Assembly: GCA_029782025.1 (NCBI GenBank)
Contig: JAKOVR010000105.1
Coordinates: forward strand, 53,249 to 117,248
Reading direction: 5' to 3'
From: Actinomycetes bacterium
GTDB lineage: Bacteria; Actinomycetota; Acidimicrobiia; Acidimicrobiales; Acidimicrobilacustridaceae
Length of the DNA stretch: 64,000 nt
Below, piece by piece: positions 54,001-61,087 of this stretch; positions within the stretch are counted from its first letter, which is position 1, and each line of letters opens with the position of its first letter. The notes beneath the pieces are model-generated. The model saw only the letters and a list, made by a program, of their open reading frames with translations. It ran no database searches and was not told the DNA's origin. The position numbers and the translations under genes were made by a program.

Positions 54001-54890
54001 CGGCCGTGCCCGGCGGCGCGCCGGGGGTGGTCGCGCAGGGCCCGCTGCACCGCCTGCACGACGCCGCCCACGGTGACGTGGTGGGCGGCGAGGTCGGCGG
54101 CCAGCGCCGCGTCCTGCCCGACGGGCACGAGGACGGTGTGCAGATCGGTGCCGCCGACCGGCCCGATGGTGGGGAGGTCGGGTCGGGTGAACACGCGCCA
54201 GCCGTCGACCACCGCGGTCTCGGACCCGTCCATCGCCGTCAGCGCCGCCGCCAGCGGCGCCGGGGTCCGGGCCTCGCGGGTCAGGCCGAGCTGCGAGTCG
54301 AGCACGACGCCGGCCGCGCCCCCCACCAGCGCGGCGGGGGCGGTGGCCGTGCCGATGCCGCCCTGGAGGACGAGGGGCACCGTCCGCTGGCGAACGGCCA
54401 GCTCCCGGACAGCTTGTTGCAGCAGGACGAACGCCCCGGTCGATCCCACGCGGCCGCCGGTCTCGGCCCCCCGCAGCACCACGGCGGCGAGGGGGCGACC
54501 TTCGATCACACCGGTGGCGGTGGCATCGAGGACGGCGCGGAGCTCCTCGATCGACACCACCTCGGCGACCACGGCGCCGGCCCGCTCGACCCAGGGGCGG
54601 ACGGCGGGATGGACGGCGGGGAGGAGATCGGGGCAGGGCACCACCACGAGGTCGACGGCGTCGGTCGCCGGCAGGCGGTCGGGCGGCGCGACCCGATGGT
54701 CGACGGCCACCCCGAGGGGGCCGTCGGCTCGCGCCGAGACGGCGGCGACGACCGCGGACGACCCCGGGTCCCGGCCGAGGTCGAGGATGGGCAGCGCGCC
54801 GGCCCGGGCGGCGGCGACGGCGATCGGCACCGAGGGCACGCCGAACGGCGTGCGCACCCAGACCTCCCGGCCGGTCATGCCTCGATCCAT
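48057..54890 (-). CDS. Synthase protein A: tandem ER-like-KS-AT-ACP-KR polyketide/PUFA-type synthase
   Basis: 2277 residues from ATG 54890 (a second ATG at 54878 is possible). Two nitronate monooxygenase/PfaD-like flavin barrels come first: residues 8-245 (GAETGGRVGSTGAF, degenerate) and 298-530 (VLQGPMTRVSD, ECGGHVGPRHSF). Ketosynthase 661-1105: Cys852 in DAACAAS, His987, His1027. Acyltransferase 1212-1505: GQGSQ, Ser1305 in GHSYGE, His1411. One ACP 1675-1757 with DLSIDSIKRIEI, Ser1709, the form typical of PUFA and enediyne synthases. Ketoreductase about 2008-2230: TGGARGI, Ser2184, Tyr2197. It would elongate, keto-reduce and perhaps enoyl-reduce a chain while protein B dehydrates it. Confidence 0.9.
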   Translation of the reverse strand: MDRGMTGREVWVRTPFGVPSVPIAVAAARAGALPILDLGRDPGSSAVVAAVSARADGPLGVAVDHRVAPPDRLPATDAVDLVVVPCPDLLPAVHPAVRPWVERAGAVVAEVVSIEELRAVLDATATGVIEGRPLAAVVLRGAETGGRVGSTGAFVLLQQAVRELAVRQRTVPLVLQGGIGTATAPAALVGGAAGVVLDSQLGLTREARTPAPLAAALTAMDGSETAVVDGWRVFTRPDLPTIGPVGGTDLHTVLVPVGQDAALAADLAAHHVTVGGVVQAVQRALRDHPRRAAGHGRPARVLQGPMTRVSDRAAFAASVAGAGGLPFLALALLRGPEVRALLEDAADRLAGLPWGVGILGFVPPELRAEQLEVVHDVRPPCALIAGGRPSQAAPLEEAGITTYLHVPSPGLLDRFVRDGARRLVFEGRECGGHVGPRHSFALWDLQVQRLVRFAAAGGTDGKGSLAGLEIVFAGGVHDAASAAMVATIGAPLAERGAEVSVLMGTAYLFTAEAVDGGAIVPAFQDAAVACASTVLLETSPGHATRCVDSTYVRAFEAERRRLQDAGATTQEQWATLEQLNLGRLRIAAKGVVREGEALVEVDEATQQRDGMYMIGDVATLRHERTTVAELHREVTDGAADHLARWVADHDVVAVTPPAAPVDVAIVGMAGVFPGAPDLATFWSNIVGGVDAVTEVPAARWDADRYYDEHAFTERAGERTPSKWGGFLPDVPFDALAYGIPPRSLASIEPVQLLALEVARRALDDAGYAVRTFDRSRTSVIFGAEAGTDLSAAYGLRSMLPTFTGHDLDGAIDEFLPRLTEDSFPGLLANVIAGRIANRLDLGGVNYTVDAACAASLAALDLACKELVLGTSDMVLCGGADLHNGINDYLLFASVHALSPSGRCRTFDADADGIALGEGVACIVLKRRADAERDGDRIYAVIEGIAGSSDGRHLGLTAPRKEGQELALERAYARAGIDPATVGLVEAHGTGTVVGDRTELATLTEVFSAAGAPVGRATVGSVKSNIGHTKCAAGLAGVIKAAFALHHGVRPPTLHVRTPNPGYDPERSPFRIDAAAVPWVEDRRVAGVSAFGFGGTNFHAVLSAHRDDPEPEAGLLAWPAEVVLVRGQDRADAAARIDAVLDWLDRAHHDGATPALRDVAAAISLEGSGPVQVAVVADDLADLRTKLAVAGSFTPERGAVWVAGDEPEAVGGRLALLFPGQGSQRPGMLADLFVAFPWLRHHLVAGAEWLPLLYPPTAFDRDTAAAQRDAITDTRVAQPVLGMAGMAMAELLGALGVHPDAVAGHSYGELVALAVAGALPGADLLPLSRLRGEAILAAAGDDPGTMVAVAAPPAEVDAVLADAGVADVVVANRNAPNQAVISGPTPAIDRAVAAVGEAGMAAKRLPVACAFHSAVVGAARTALRQRLDALAVAPPEVEVWSNTTASPYEPSAEAVRATLARQVAEPVRWIEQIEAMYEAGVRVFVECGPGRVLGQLVDRILGDRPHTTIATDVSGEHGLRRLVHAVAELAVAGVDVDPTVLYRDRAVPVDLRTPVPAAPQWIVNGHLVRTRDGAVVPGGLRPMDEAPRLEGIGATALRTPERDGAVVEYLRGMRELVATQREVMLRYLGGPVPGAPVLDVREVATPVAAPTAAAAVPSAPVPPTEKEARAVLGPDELRTAVLAIVADRTGYPLDMLDPALDLEADLSIDSIKRIEILGELAERVGLPGADGDTIDEAVVEELAQIKTVDGIVAWIVDHQDGADHQERRDHQDGLDPDGPDPEQGESAPAASSAGVPDRTLRFVVELEPAPAPTLDPVDVLAGRRFEIVDDGTGIAVALAARLEGAHAAVRILPAPADGAEAGDHDDVPDGLIDLSAAAPTSRVTAREVFPRVRRAALGGARWLVAVTGTGGRLGEPDPAAERPADLRLPPGAGLAGLFKTLAQELPEARVRMVDVDPKADAASIADVVVAELLADGPVVVGIGPSGRVQHRPRPEPAPAATDRTLLPGPDGVVVLTGGARGITATVAVALAERTGSRIVLMGRSPWPDGDEGADTVDATDDVALRRALAARGGLAPAAIEAEVRRLLADREMRATMAALAAAGVDASYVATDVRDAVALRSALDGVHRRLGRIDLVIHGAGVLEDKLLRDKEPESFARVFDTKVCGAGTIVGAVGPDTTVVLFGSVAGVFGNRGQVDYAAANDALDAMARSATGATPRVLSVDWGPWDGGGMVSPELARAYERRGIGLVPPGEAVDLLLGELAAGAPAPQVVFMRSWS

Positions 54891-55044
54891 GTTGCCCCCG
54901 GGAATCGGTGAACGTTGCTGCCCGCCGGGCGGGATCGTACTCGCTGAAAGCGGAACGCGGGTCAGGTTCGAGGGACCCTGCACGGGGTCGGGTGAGGGAG
55001 TACCGTTCGGCCACCCGGCCGAGCGACGATCGCAGGAGGACCCC
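54891..55044. promoter_or_regulatory. Divergent intergenic region upstream of the synthase cluster
   Basis: 154 nt between synthase protein A (minus) and the zinc-ribbon-like gene (plus), and the likely promoter region of both. I see no strong palindrome or acyl-CoA operator here. AGGAGG for the plus-strand gene is at 55034-55039. Confidence 0.45.
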
Positions 55045-55389
55045 ATGGACGAGACCACCGAGCAGGAGGCGCTCACCTTCACCAGCGCCGTCGCCCAGCT
55101 CGACGCCGCCGGCTACGACTCCCAGGGGTTCTCCATCGAGGACGGCTTCATCCTGTGCCTCGAGTGCGACACCCTCTCCGAGGCCGGCGCCGTGCGCATC
55201 GACGCCATGCTCACCTTCGGCCAGGAGGACGGTGGCATCGGCCACGTCTTCGCCATGGCCTGCCCCTCGTGCGAGGTCAAGGGCCTCCTGTTCGCCGGCA
55301 CCGACACGATCGAGGCCGACGAGATCGACCCGTCCATCACCCGCATCGTCAACCAGCTCGTCGAGCGCATCCACCACGAGCAGGGCTGA
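55045..55389 (+). CDS. Small protein with two CxxC pairs, unknown function
   Basis: 114 residues from ATG 55045 with a strong AGGAGG upstream. Two Cys-x2-Cys pairs (FILCLECD and MACPSCEVKG) separated by about 40 residues suggest one structural zinc site. The chain is acidic, with a C-terminal helix (RIVNQLVERIHHEQG). No helix-turn-helix, signal or known family is recognised. It is divergent from the synthase cluster and shares its upstream region, so a regulatory or accessory link is possible but unproven. It converges on the lipoprotein gene with a 2-nt gap. Confidence 0.65.
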   Translation: MDETTEQEALTFTSAVAQLDAAGYDSQGFSIEDGFILCLECDTLSEAGAVRIDAMLTFGQEDGGIGHVFAMACPSCEVKGLLFAGTDTIEADEIDPSITRIVNQLVERIHHEQG

Positions 55390-55391
55390 CC

Positions 55392-56171
55392 CTACGGGGC
55401 GGCGGGCACCGCCGTGCCGGGGGGCGCGGTGGCCAGGGGCGGCGTGGCGGGAGGCTCCGGCGCGGGGGCCTCGGTGAAGTCCCAGTGCTCGACCAGGCGG
55501 TCGCCGCGCACGCGGAACAGGTCGGCCAGCAGGGCCCCCGACGGCGCCAGCCGGTTGAGGACCAGCACCAGGTCGCCGTCGGCGAGGAGCAGCTCCTCGG
55601 TTCGATTGGCGCCGTGCGAGGGCTGGACGCCCACGAGGGCGGCGAGCTGCTCCACCCCGGTGCGGCCCGGGGCCACCGCCGGGTTGTGCTGCACGTAGGC
55701 GGCGTCGACCAGCTCGGCCACGGCGGCCACCTCCCCGTCGTCGAGCACGCGCCGGTAGAACTGGCGCACGAGCGCGGCGTTGGCGGCCAGCTCCTCTCGG
55801 GTCCGATCGGTGGTCGGCACCGCGCCGGTGCCGGGCCCCGCCCCACCGGCCGGTTGGGTGCTCACCAGTTCCAGCGCGCCCTTCCCGGGCGCCACCACGG
55901 TGAGCCGATCGCGCCCGGTCGGGTCCCGCCAGAGCACGGCCGACGCCGGCAGGTCGGCGAGGACGGCGAGCACGCTCCCGTTCCCGGCCACTCGCGCCCG
56001 CATGTCCGCCCGGAGGGAGGCCCGGGCGTCGGCCTGGCCGGCCTCGCCCCCGTCAGAGCGCCGGACGGTGGTGGCCGGACCTCCGTCGGGCGACGACGCG
56101 CCGCACGCCGCGGCGGGCACCACGAGCAGGACGAGCGCCAGGGCGGTCGTTCGTCGGCGCCTCCGGCTCAT
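55392..56171 (-). CDS. Lipoprotein with SnoaL/NTF2-like domain
   Basis: 259 residues. Arg-rich start, hydrophobic LALVLLVVPAAAC and lipidation Cys near residue 23. The second half (about 130-240) has LVRQFYRRVLDDGEVAAVAELVDAAYVQHNPAVAPGRTG and HWDFTEAPAP, the pattern of SnoaL-like polyketide cyclase/NTF2-fold proteins. The first half is linker-like with a small domain. The tail is Pro/Ala-rich. Exported SnoaL-like proteins in actinobacteria have no settled role. It is coupled by ATGA to the fused acyl-CoA dehydrogenase. Confidence 0.75.
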   Translation of the reverse strand: MSRRRRRTTALALVLLVVPAAACGASSPDGGPATTVRRSDGGEAGQADARASLRADMRARVAGNGSVLAVLADLPASAVLWRDPTGRDRLTVVAPGKGALELVSTQPAGGAGPGTGAVPTTDRTREELAANAALVRQFYRRVLDDGEVAAVAELVDAAYVQHNPAVAPGRTGVEQLAALVGVQPSHGANRTEELLLADGDLVLVLNRLAPSGALLADLFRVRGDRLVEHWDFTEAPAPEPPATPPLATAPPGTAVPAAP

Positions 56172-58342
56172 GGGTCCTTCGGCAGGCCGAGCAGGCGTTC
56201 GGCGACGATGTTGCGCTGGATGTCGGACGTGCCCCCGGCGATGGACAGCGCCCGATTGCCGAGGAACCCGTTGACCCAGAGTGCCGCCTCGCCGTCGACG
56301 GCGGCGGCGTCGGGCCCGAGCACGTCGAGGGCGACCTCCTGCACCGCCTGCTCGTGCTCCACGCCGAGCAGCTTACGGACGCTGGCCGTGGCCCCGGGCG
56401 CCACCCCGGCCAGGGCGAGGAGGGTGGCCCGCAACCCGAGCGCCGCCACCGCGTGCCCCTCGGCCACCTGCCGTCCGATCTCGCTCCCGCCGACGCCGCT
56501 GTCCTCGCGGCCCCGCCGGGACCACAGGTCGACGAGGCTCTCCAGGCGGGGCCCGAAGCTCGACCCCGACCCCATCGACACCCGCTCGTTGCCGAGGGTG
56601 GTGCGGGCCGCCTCCCACCCCTCGTCGACCGCACCGATCACGGCGTCGTCGGGCACGAACACGGCGTCGAAGAACACCTCGTTGAAGAGGGCCGCACCGG
56701 TGAGCTCCCGGAGCGGCCGGCACTCGATGCCGGGCGACGCCATGTCGACGACGAAGGCGGTGATGCCCTCGTGCTTGGGCTTGTCCGGGCTGGTGCGGGC
56801 CAGGCACAGCCCCCACTGGGCCAGGTGGGCCATCGTCGTCCACACCTTCTGGCCGGTGAGCGACCAGCCGCCCGCCACCCGCTCGGCCCGCATCTGCAGC
56901 GACGCCAGGTCGGAGCCGGCGCCGGGCTCGCTGAAGAGCTGGCACCAAAGCAGCTCGCCCCGCAACGTGGGCCGGACCCACCGCTCCTGCTGGGCCATGG
57001 TGCCGTGGTTGATGATGGTCGGGAGCACCCACGCCGCGACCTGCAGGTGGGGGCGGCGCAGCCGGGCCGCCTCGAACTCCTCGTCGATCACCAGCTGCTC
57101 GACGGGCGAGGCCTCCCGGCCCCACGGCCGGGGCCAGTTGGGCACGAGGTAGCCGTGGTCGGCGACGTGGCGGTTCCACTCCGCCTTGGGTCGGGCCTGG
57201 GTCTCTGCGATGAAGGCCCGCACCTCGGCCCGGATGGGCTCGGCCTCGGGCGGCAGCGCGGCCCGGAGCGACCGGCGCACCCCGGCCGCGCTCAACTCGG
57301 CCAGCGCGGCGGCCCACCCCGCTCCCCGCCCGAGGAGCTGGCGGTCGGCCAGCGCCCGCTTGGCGTGGACGTGGGCGTCGTGCTCCCACGTGTAGCCGAT
57401 GCCGCCCAGCACCTGGATGCAGTCCTTGGCCACCTCCAGGGCGGCGTCGGGGACGATGGCGCCGACGGCGGCGGCGGTGAAGGCCAGGGCCGTGGCGTCA
57501 CCCTCGTCGGCGGCACGGGCCGCGTCCCACACGAGCCCCCGCGCCTGCTCGAGCCGCAGCGCCATCTCGGCGCAGCGGTGCTTCACGGCCTGGAACTGGC
57601 CGATGGGCCGACCGAACTGCTCGCGGACGGCGGCGTACTCGGCCGCGGTGGCGACGCACCAGGCCATGCTGCCCACGGCCTCGGCCCCGAGGAGGATCTG
57701 GGCCAGCGCTCCCACCCGGTCGGCGTCGGTGGCCGGGACCACCTCCACCACCGCCGCGCCGGACAGCTCGAGCCGGCCCACCGGTCGGGTGGCGTCGGTC
57801 GAGGGCAGGGACCGGAGGTCGACGCCCGGGGCGCCGCGGTCGACGACGGCCCAGCGCACCGACGACGGTTCCCCCTCGGGCGCGTAGGGCACGAGCACGC
57901 GGTCGGCCAGGCCGCCGCCGAGCACGGGCTGGTGCCCACCGTCGAGCACCGTGGCGCCGTCGGCGGTTCGGCCGGTGACCGACGGGCGGGCCCCGGCGGC
58001 GAGGAGCCCGACCCCGCCCACACCGTCGACCGGGCGGCCGAGCACGGTCGCGACCAGCGCGGTGGGAAGGAACGGGCCGGGGGTGGCCGCCCGCCCCAGC
58101 TCCTCGAGCACGACGGCCAGCTCCAGCAGGCCGAAGCCCTCGCCCCCGGTCGCCTCGGGCACGGCGAGGCCCAGCCACCCCGTGGCCTCCAGCCCGGGCC
58201 AGCAGGCCGGCAGCGCTGGCTCCTCGAGGTCGAGCAGGGCCCGGGTCGCGGCCGGATCGACGTGGGCCTCGACCCATCGCCGGGCCGTGGCGTGCAGCTC
58301 GCGGTGCTCGTCGGTGATGCCGATGGTGCCGAGGTCGGTCAC
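56168..58342 (-). CDS. Fused double-domain acyl-CoA dehydrogenase (FadE34-like)
   Basis: 724 residues from GTG 58342 (GAGGGGGAGC upstream). Two complete dehydrogenase modules are fused. The N-terminal one (about 5-345) resembles the short partner subunit, with REQFGRPIGQFQAVKHRCAEM and IQVLGGIGYTWEHDAHVH. The C-terminal one (about 365-724) resembles the catalytic subunit, with CQLFSEPGAGSDLASL, GQKVWTTMAHLAQW and SIAGGTSDIQRNIVAERLLGLP. This matches the layout and size of mycobacterial FadE34/ChsE3, which acts on steroid side-chain CoA thioesters; the substrate here is unknown. Operator E lies 42 nt upstream. Confidence 0.88.
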   Translation of the reverse strand: MTDLGTIGITDEHRELHATARRWVEAHVDPAATRALLDLEEPALPACWPGLEATGWLGLAVPEATGGEGFGLLELAVVLEELGRAATPGPFLPTALVATVLGRPVDGVGGVGLLAAGARPSVTGRTADGATVLDGGHQPVLGGGLADRVLVPYAPEGEPSSVRWAVVDRGAPGVDLRSLPSTDATRPVGRLELSGAAVVEVVPATDADRVGALAQILLGAEAVGSMAWCVATAAEYAAVREQFGRPIGQFQAVKHRCAEMALRLEQARGLVWDAARAADEGDATALAFTAAAVGAIVPDAALEVAKDCIQVLGGIGYTWEHDAHVHAKRALADRQLLGRGAGWAAALAELSAAGVRRSLRAALPPEAEPIRAEVRAFIAETQARPKAEWNRHVADHGYLVPNWPRPWGREASPVEQLVIDEEFEAARLRRPHLQVAAWVLPTIINHGTMAQQERWVRPTLRGELLWCQLFSEPGAGSDLASLQMRAERVAGGWSLTGQKVWTTMAHLAQWGLCLARTSPDKPKHEGITAFVVDMASPGIECRPLRELTGAALFNEVFFDAVFVPDDAVIGAVDEGWEAARTTLGNERVSMGSGSSFGPRLESLVDLWSRRGREDSGVGGSEIGRQVAEGHAVAALGLRATLLALAGVAPGATASVRKLLGVEHEQAVQEVALDVLGPDAAAVDGEAALWVNGFLGNRALSIAGGTSDIQRNIVAERLLGLPKDP

Positions 58343-58383
58343 GCGCTCCCCCTCCGTCGGTGGCCCGAGGCGGCCGACCTGTA

Positions 58384-58401
58384 CCTGACAATCGTGTCAT
58401 A
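58384..58401. promoter_or_regulatory. Operator copy E of the acyl-CoA regulon palindrome
   Basis: CCTGACAATCGTGTCATA, core TGACA-ATCG-TGTCA, between the divergent fused dehydrogenase (58342) and amidohydrolase (58438) genes. It abuts TACAAT (58400-58405), the likely -10 box of the amidohydrolase. Confidence 0.65.
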
Positions 58402-58437
58402 CAATGCCGGACCGGAACGCAAGCCAAGGGGGTCGCC

Positions 58438-59523
58438 ATGGGGGTACGGGTCATCGATGCCGACGCCCACGTCAACGAGGACGCGTTGGGCTGGACCGAG
58501 CTGGAGGACCGCCACCCGGGCTGGTTGTCGGCCGGCCGGTCCGGCGACCGGTGGGTGGCGTCGATCGGCGGGAAGCTGTACCCGGTGCAGGAAGGGCCGG
58601 GCTGCGGCGTGGCCATCGACGCCTCGACCTCCCCGGCCTGCGCCGCCGGCGCCGCCGACCTCGACCAGCGGCTGGCCGACATGGACGCCGAGGGGATCGA
58701 CGTGCAGGTCCTCTTCGGTGGCCTCGCCATCGGCCTACCCACCTTCGACGACCACGGTTTCGCCCTCGACTTCGCCCGCTCCTACAACGACTGGCTGCTG
58801 GCCAAGATCTGCGCCCACGCCCCCGAACGCCTGAAGGGCGTGGCCGTGGTCCCCGTCCAAGCCGTCGACCTCGCCGTCGAGGAGCTCCGGCGCGCCGCCG
58901 GCCTCGGCGCCGTGGCCGTCACGATCCCCCCGGTGCTCGACGAGTCGCGCAACCTCGACGATCCATCCCTCCTCCCCTTCTTCGAAGCGGCCGAGAGCGA
59001 GGACCTCGCCGTGTGCATCCACTCGGCGCCGGGGATGAACGTGCCGCTGCCGGCGGCCGGCCGGTTCGCCAACTACGCCCAGGTCCACTGCCTGTCGTTC
59101 CCGGCCGACCAGATGACCGCCCTCACCGCCCTCGCCCTCGGCGGTGTGCTCGACCGGTTTCCCCGTCTGCGCGTCGGATTCATGGAGAGCGGCATCGGCT
59201 GGGTCCCCTACTTCGTCCACCGGCTGCACGAGCACGTCGAGAAGCTGCCGCACCTGCTGCCCGGCATCAGCGATCCCCGCGACCTGCTGGCCCGGGGGCA
59301 GTGCTTCTTCTCGTTCGAGGCCGAGGAGCCCCTCCTCGGCACCTGCGTCGACGAGCTCGGTGCCGGCCCCTGGGTCTACGCCAGCGACTACCCCCATTGG
59401 GACTCCGACTTCCCGGGCACGGTCGAGGAGTGCCGCGACAAGTGCGCGGCGGCCGACCTCACGGCCGACGACACCGCCGCCGTCCTCGGTGGCAACGCCG
59501 CCCGCCTCTACGGCCTGGGGTGA
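58438..59523 (+). CDS. Amidohydrolase-2 family protein (ACMSD-like decarboxylase/hydrolase)
   Basis: 361 residues from ATG 58438, with AAGGGGG as ribosome-binding site and TACAAT as -10 box. The metal-dependent TIM barrel starts VIDADAHVNED and has CIHSAPGMNVPLPAAGRFA, GFMESGIGWVPYFVHRLHEH and a final WVYASDYPHWDSDFPGTVEE whose Asp is a metal ligand. The N-terminal HxH of decarboxylases is reduced to DAHVNED. It shares operator E with the fused dehydrogenase, which places it in the same pathway. The hydrolase gene follows after 12 nt. Cytoplasmic. Confidence 0.85.
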   Translation: MGVRVIDADAHVNEDALGWTELEDRHPGWLSAGRSGDRWVASIGGKLYPVQEGPGCGVAIDASTSPACAAGAADLDQRLADMDAEGIDVQVLFGGLAIGLPTFDDHGFALDFARSYNDWLLAKICAHAPERLKGVAVVPVQAVDLAVEELRRAAGLGAVAVTIPPVLDESRNLDDPSLLPFFEAAESEDLAVCIHSAPGMNVPLPAAGRFANYAQVHCLSFPADQMTALTALALGGVLDRFPRLRVGFMESGIGWVPYFVHRLHEHVEKLPHLLPGISDPRDLLARGQCFFSFEAEEPLLGTCVDELGAGPWVYASDYPHWDSDFPGTVEECRDKCAAADLTADDTAAVLGGNAARLYGLG

Positions 59524-59535
59524 GAGGATCCCCCC

Positions 59536-60435
59536 ATGCCGATCGACTACGACGAGTTCGGGCTGTTCCACGAGAACGCGGCCGAGGCGGGCCTGCCTTA
59601 CGACCCGGCCGCCCCACCCACCGTGCGCCGCCACCGGGTGGTGGGCCCGAGCGGGTACGGCATCAGTGCGCTGGTGTGGGGCGAGGGCCCACCCGAGCTG
59701 GTGTTCCTCCACGGCGGGGCCCAGAACGCCCACACCTGGGACACCGTCGCGCTGGCCCTCGATCGGCCGCTCGTCGCCATCGACCTCCCCGGACACGGCC
59801 ACAGCGACTGGCGTGAAGGGCGTGACTACCGTCCGCAGGCCGTCATCGACGACGTGGCCCACACCATCCGGACGCTGGCGCCCGAGGCCCACACCATCGT
59901 GGGCATGTCGCTCGGTGGCCTGACCGCCGTCGGCACGCTGGCCGCCCACCCGGACCTCGTCGAGCGCATCGCCGTCGTCGACGTCACGCCGGGCGTCAAC
60001 GGCGACAAGGCCGCCGACATCGCCGCCTTCATCAGCGGGCCGGAGGTGTTCGATTCGTTCGAGGCCATCCTCGAGCGCACCGTCCTGTTCAACCCCACCC
60101 GGTCGGAGGCGTCGCTGCGCCGCGGCATCCTGCACAACGCCCGCGAGCAGGACGACGGCACCTGGGTGTGGCGCTACGACCTGGTCATGCCCGAGCGGGT
60201 AGAGCAGATCGACGTGCGCTTCGCCGACCTCTGGGAGGCCTTCGAGGCCCTCGGCCACCCGATGCTGTTCCTCAAGGGCGCCCGGTCACCCGTGGTCGAC
60301 GACGACGACCTGGCCGAATTGCGGCGCCGCAAGCCCGACGTGGAGATCGTGGTGGTGGAGGACGCCGGCCACTCGATCCAGGGCGACCAACCACTCGAGC
60401 TGGCCCGTCTCCTCGCCGCCTTCATCGGCGGTTGA
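59536..60435 (+). CDS. Alpha/beta hydrolase
   Basis: 299 residues. Oxyanion hole VFLHGGAQNAHTWD, PGHGHSDW, nucleophile elbow GMSLGG, and a C-terminal EDAGHSIQGDQP with the catalytic His. The acid residue is probably Asp in the KGARSPVVDDDD region. The first 50 residues (DEFGLFHENAAEAGLPYDPAAPP) form an N-terminal extension. Such enzymes hydrolyse esters or C-C bonds of ring-cleavage products. It is probably co-transcribed with the amidohydrolase from the operator E promoter. Confidence 0.87.
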   Translation: MPIDYDEFGLFHENAAEAGLPYDPAAPPTVRRHRVVGPSGYGISALVWGEGPPELVFLHGGAQNAHTWDTVALALDRPLVAIDLPGHGHSDWREGRDYRPQAVIDDVAHTIRTLAPEAHTIVGMSLGGLTAVGTLAAHPDLVERIAVVDVTPGVNGDKAADIAAFISGPEVFDSFEAILERTVLFNPTRSEASLRRGILHNAREQDDGTWVWRYDLVMPERVEQIDVRFADLWEAFEALGHPMLFLKGARSPVVDDDDLAELRRRKPDVEIVVVEDAGHSIQGDQPLELARLLAAFIGG

Positions 60436-60437
60436 AC

Positions 60438-61076
60438 TCAGCCGGCGCCGTCCTCGGTGCCGAACTCCTTGCCCTCCACCGGCTGGGGCGAGGTGGGCGC
60501 GGGGCCCGTGTCCCCCGGGATCGACAGCGGCACGTTGATCCCGCCGTTGGTCTCACCCAGCGGGCTGGTGCCGCTCGTGACCCCGCCGGCGCCGCCGACG
60601 CTCATGTCGATGCCGGCCCGGCAGGTCTGCAGCCCCAGCGACAGGGCGAGGTCGGCGGCCTTCTTCGTGGCGTCGGAGAACAGCTCGAGGCCGGTGCCGG
60701 TGCTGTCGGCCGCGCCGCCCGGCCCGGCCTGGAGCTCCGTGGCATAGGTGTCGATGGCCCGCACCCGGTCGTCGAGGGCGGCGAGGTAGCTCCGCACGTC
60801 GTCGCGCCGCTCGACCGGCCGCTCCAGGTCGCGCAGCTGGTTGACCTCCTTGCGGGACAGCTCGGCGCTGCGCTTGAGCGAGTCGACCAGCGTGGGGGTG
60901 GTGAGCACCGGCCGCGTCTCCTCCGCCTCCTTCTGCACCTCGCGGCAGATGTCGTCGGCCGACCGCACCCACGTGGGCAGCGGTGGCCCGCCGGGCCCGC
61001 CGCAGGCCGAGGCCGCCAGCAGGCCGAGCAGGGCCGCGACGAGGGCGCGGCGGTGGGAGGGCTCGGGCCGGGGCAT
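60438..61076 (-). CDS. Lipoprotein of unknown function with coiled-coil middle
   Basis: 212 residues from ATG 61076; the longer frame upstream is low-complexity. The signal RRALVAALLGLLAASAC ends in a lipobox with Cys near residue 25. Residues about 45-130 (DICREVQKEAEETRP ... VDSLKRSAELSRKEVNQLRDLERP) are strongly helical and charged, probably a coiled coil. A second Cys pairs with the first after the lipobox in spacing only. The tail is Gly/Pro-rich. No family is recognised. It lies 11 nt downstream of the FGGY kinase gene. Confidence 0.7.
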   Translation of the reverse strand: MPRPEPSHRRALVAALLGLLAASACGGPGGPPLPTWVRSADDICREVQKEAEETRPVLTTPTLVDSLKRSAELSRKEVNQLRDLERPVERRDDVRSYLAALDDRVRAIDTYATELQAGPGGAADSTGTGLELFSDATKKAADLALSLGLQTCRAGIDMSVGGAGGVTSGTSPLGETNGGINVPLSIPGDTGPAPTSPQPVEGKEFGTEDGAG

Positions 61077-61087
61077 GGCGGGCGAGG

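Noticed and set aside
38377..54890. One single operon from the synthase to the thiolase-like gene
   Set aside because: A 34-nt gap with a new ribosome-binding site separates the methyltransferase from the CMD gene, while the genes on each side overlap. The last three genes look catabolic and may be a separate unit.
48480..54911. 2143-codon open frame on the plus strand
   Set aside because: It is antisense to synthase protein A, with Gly/Arg/His-rich low-complexity composition and no recognisable motif. Such frames are common opposite GC-rich genes.
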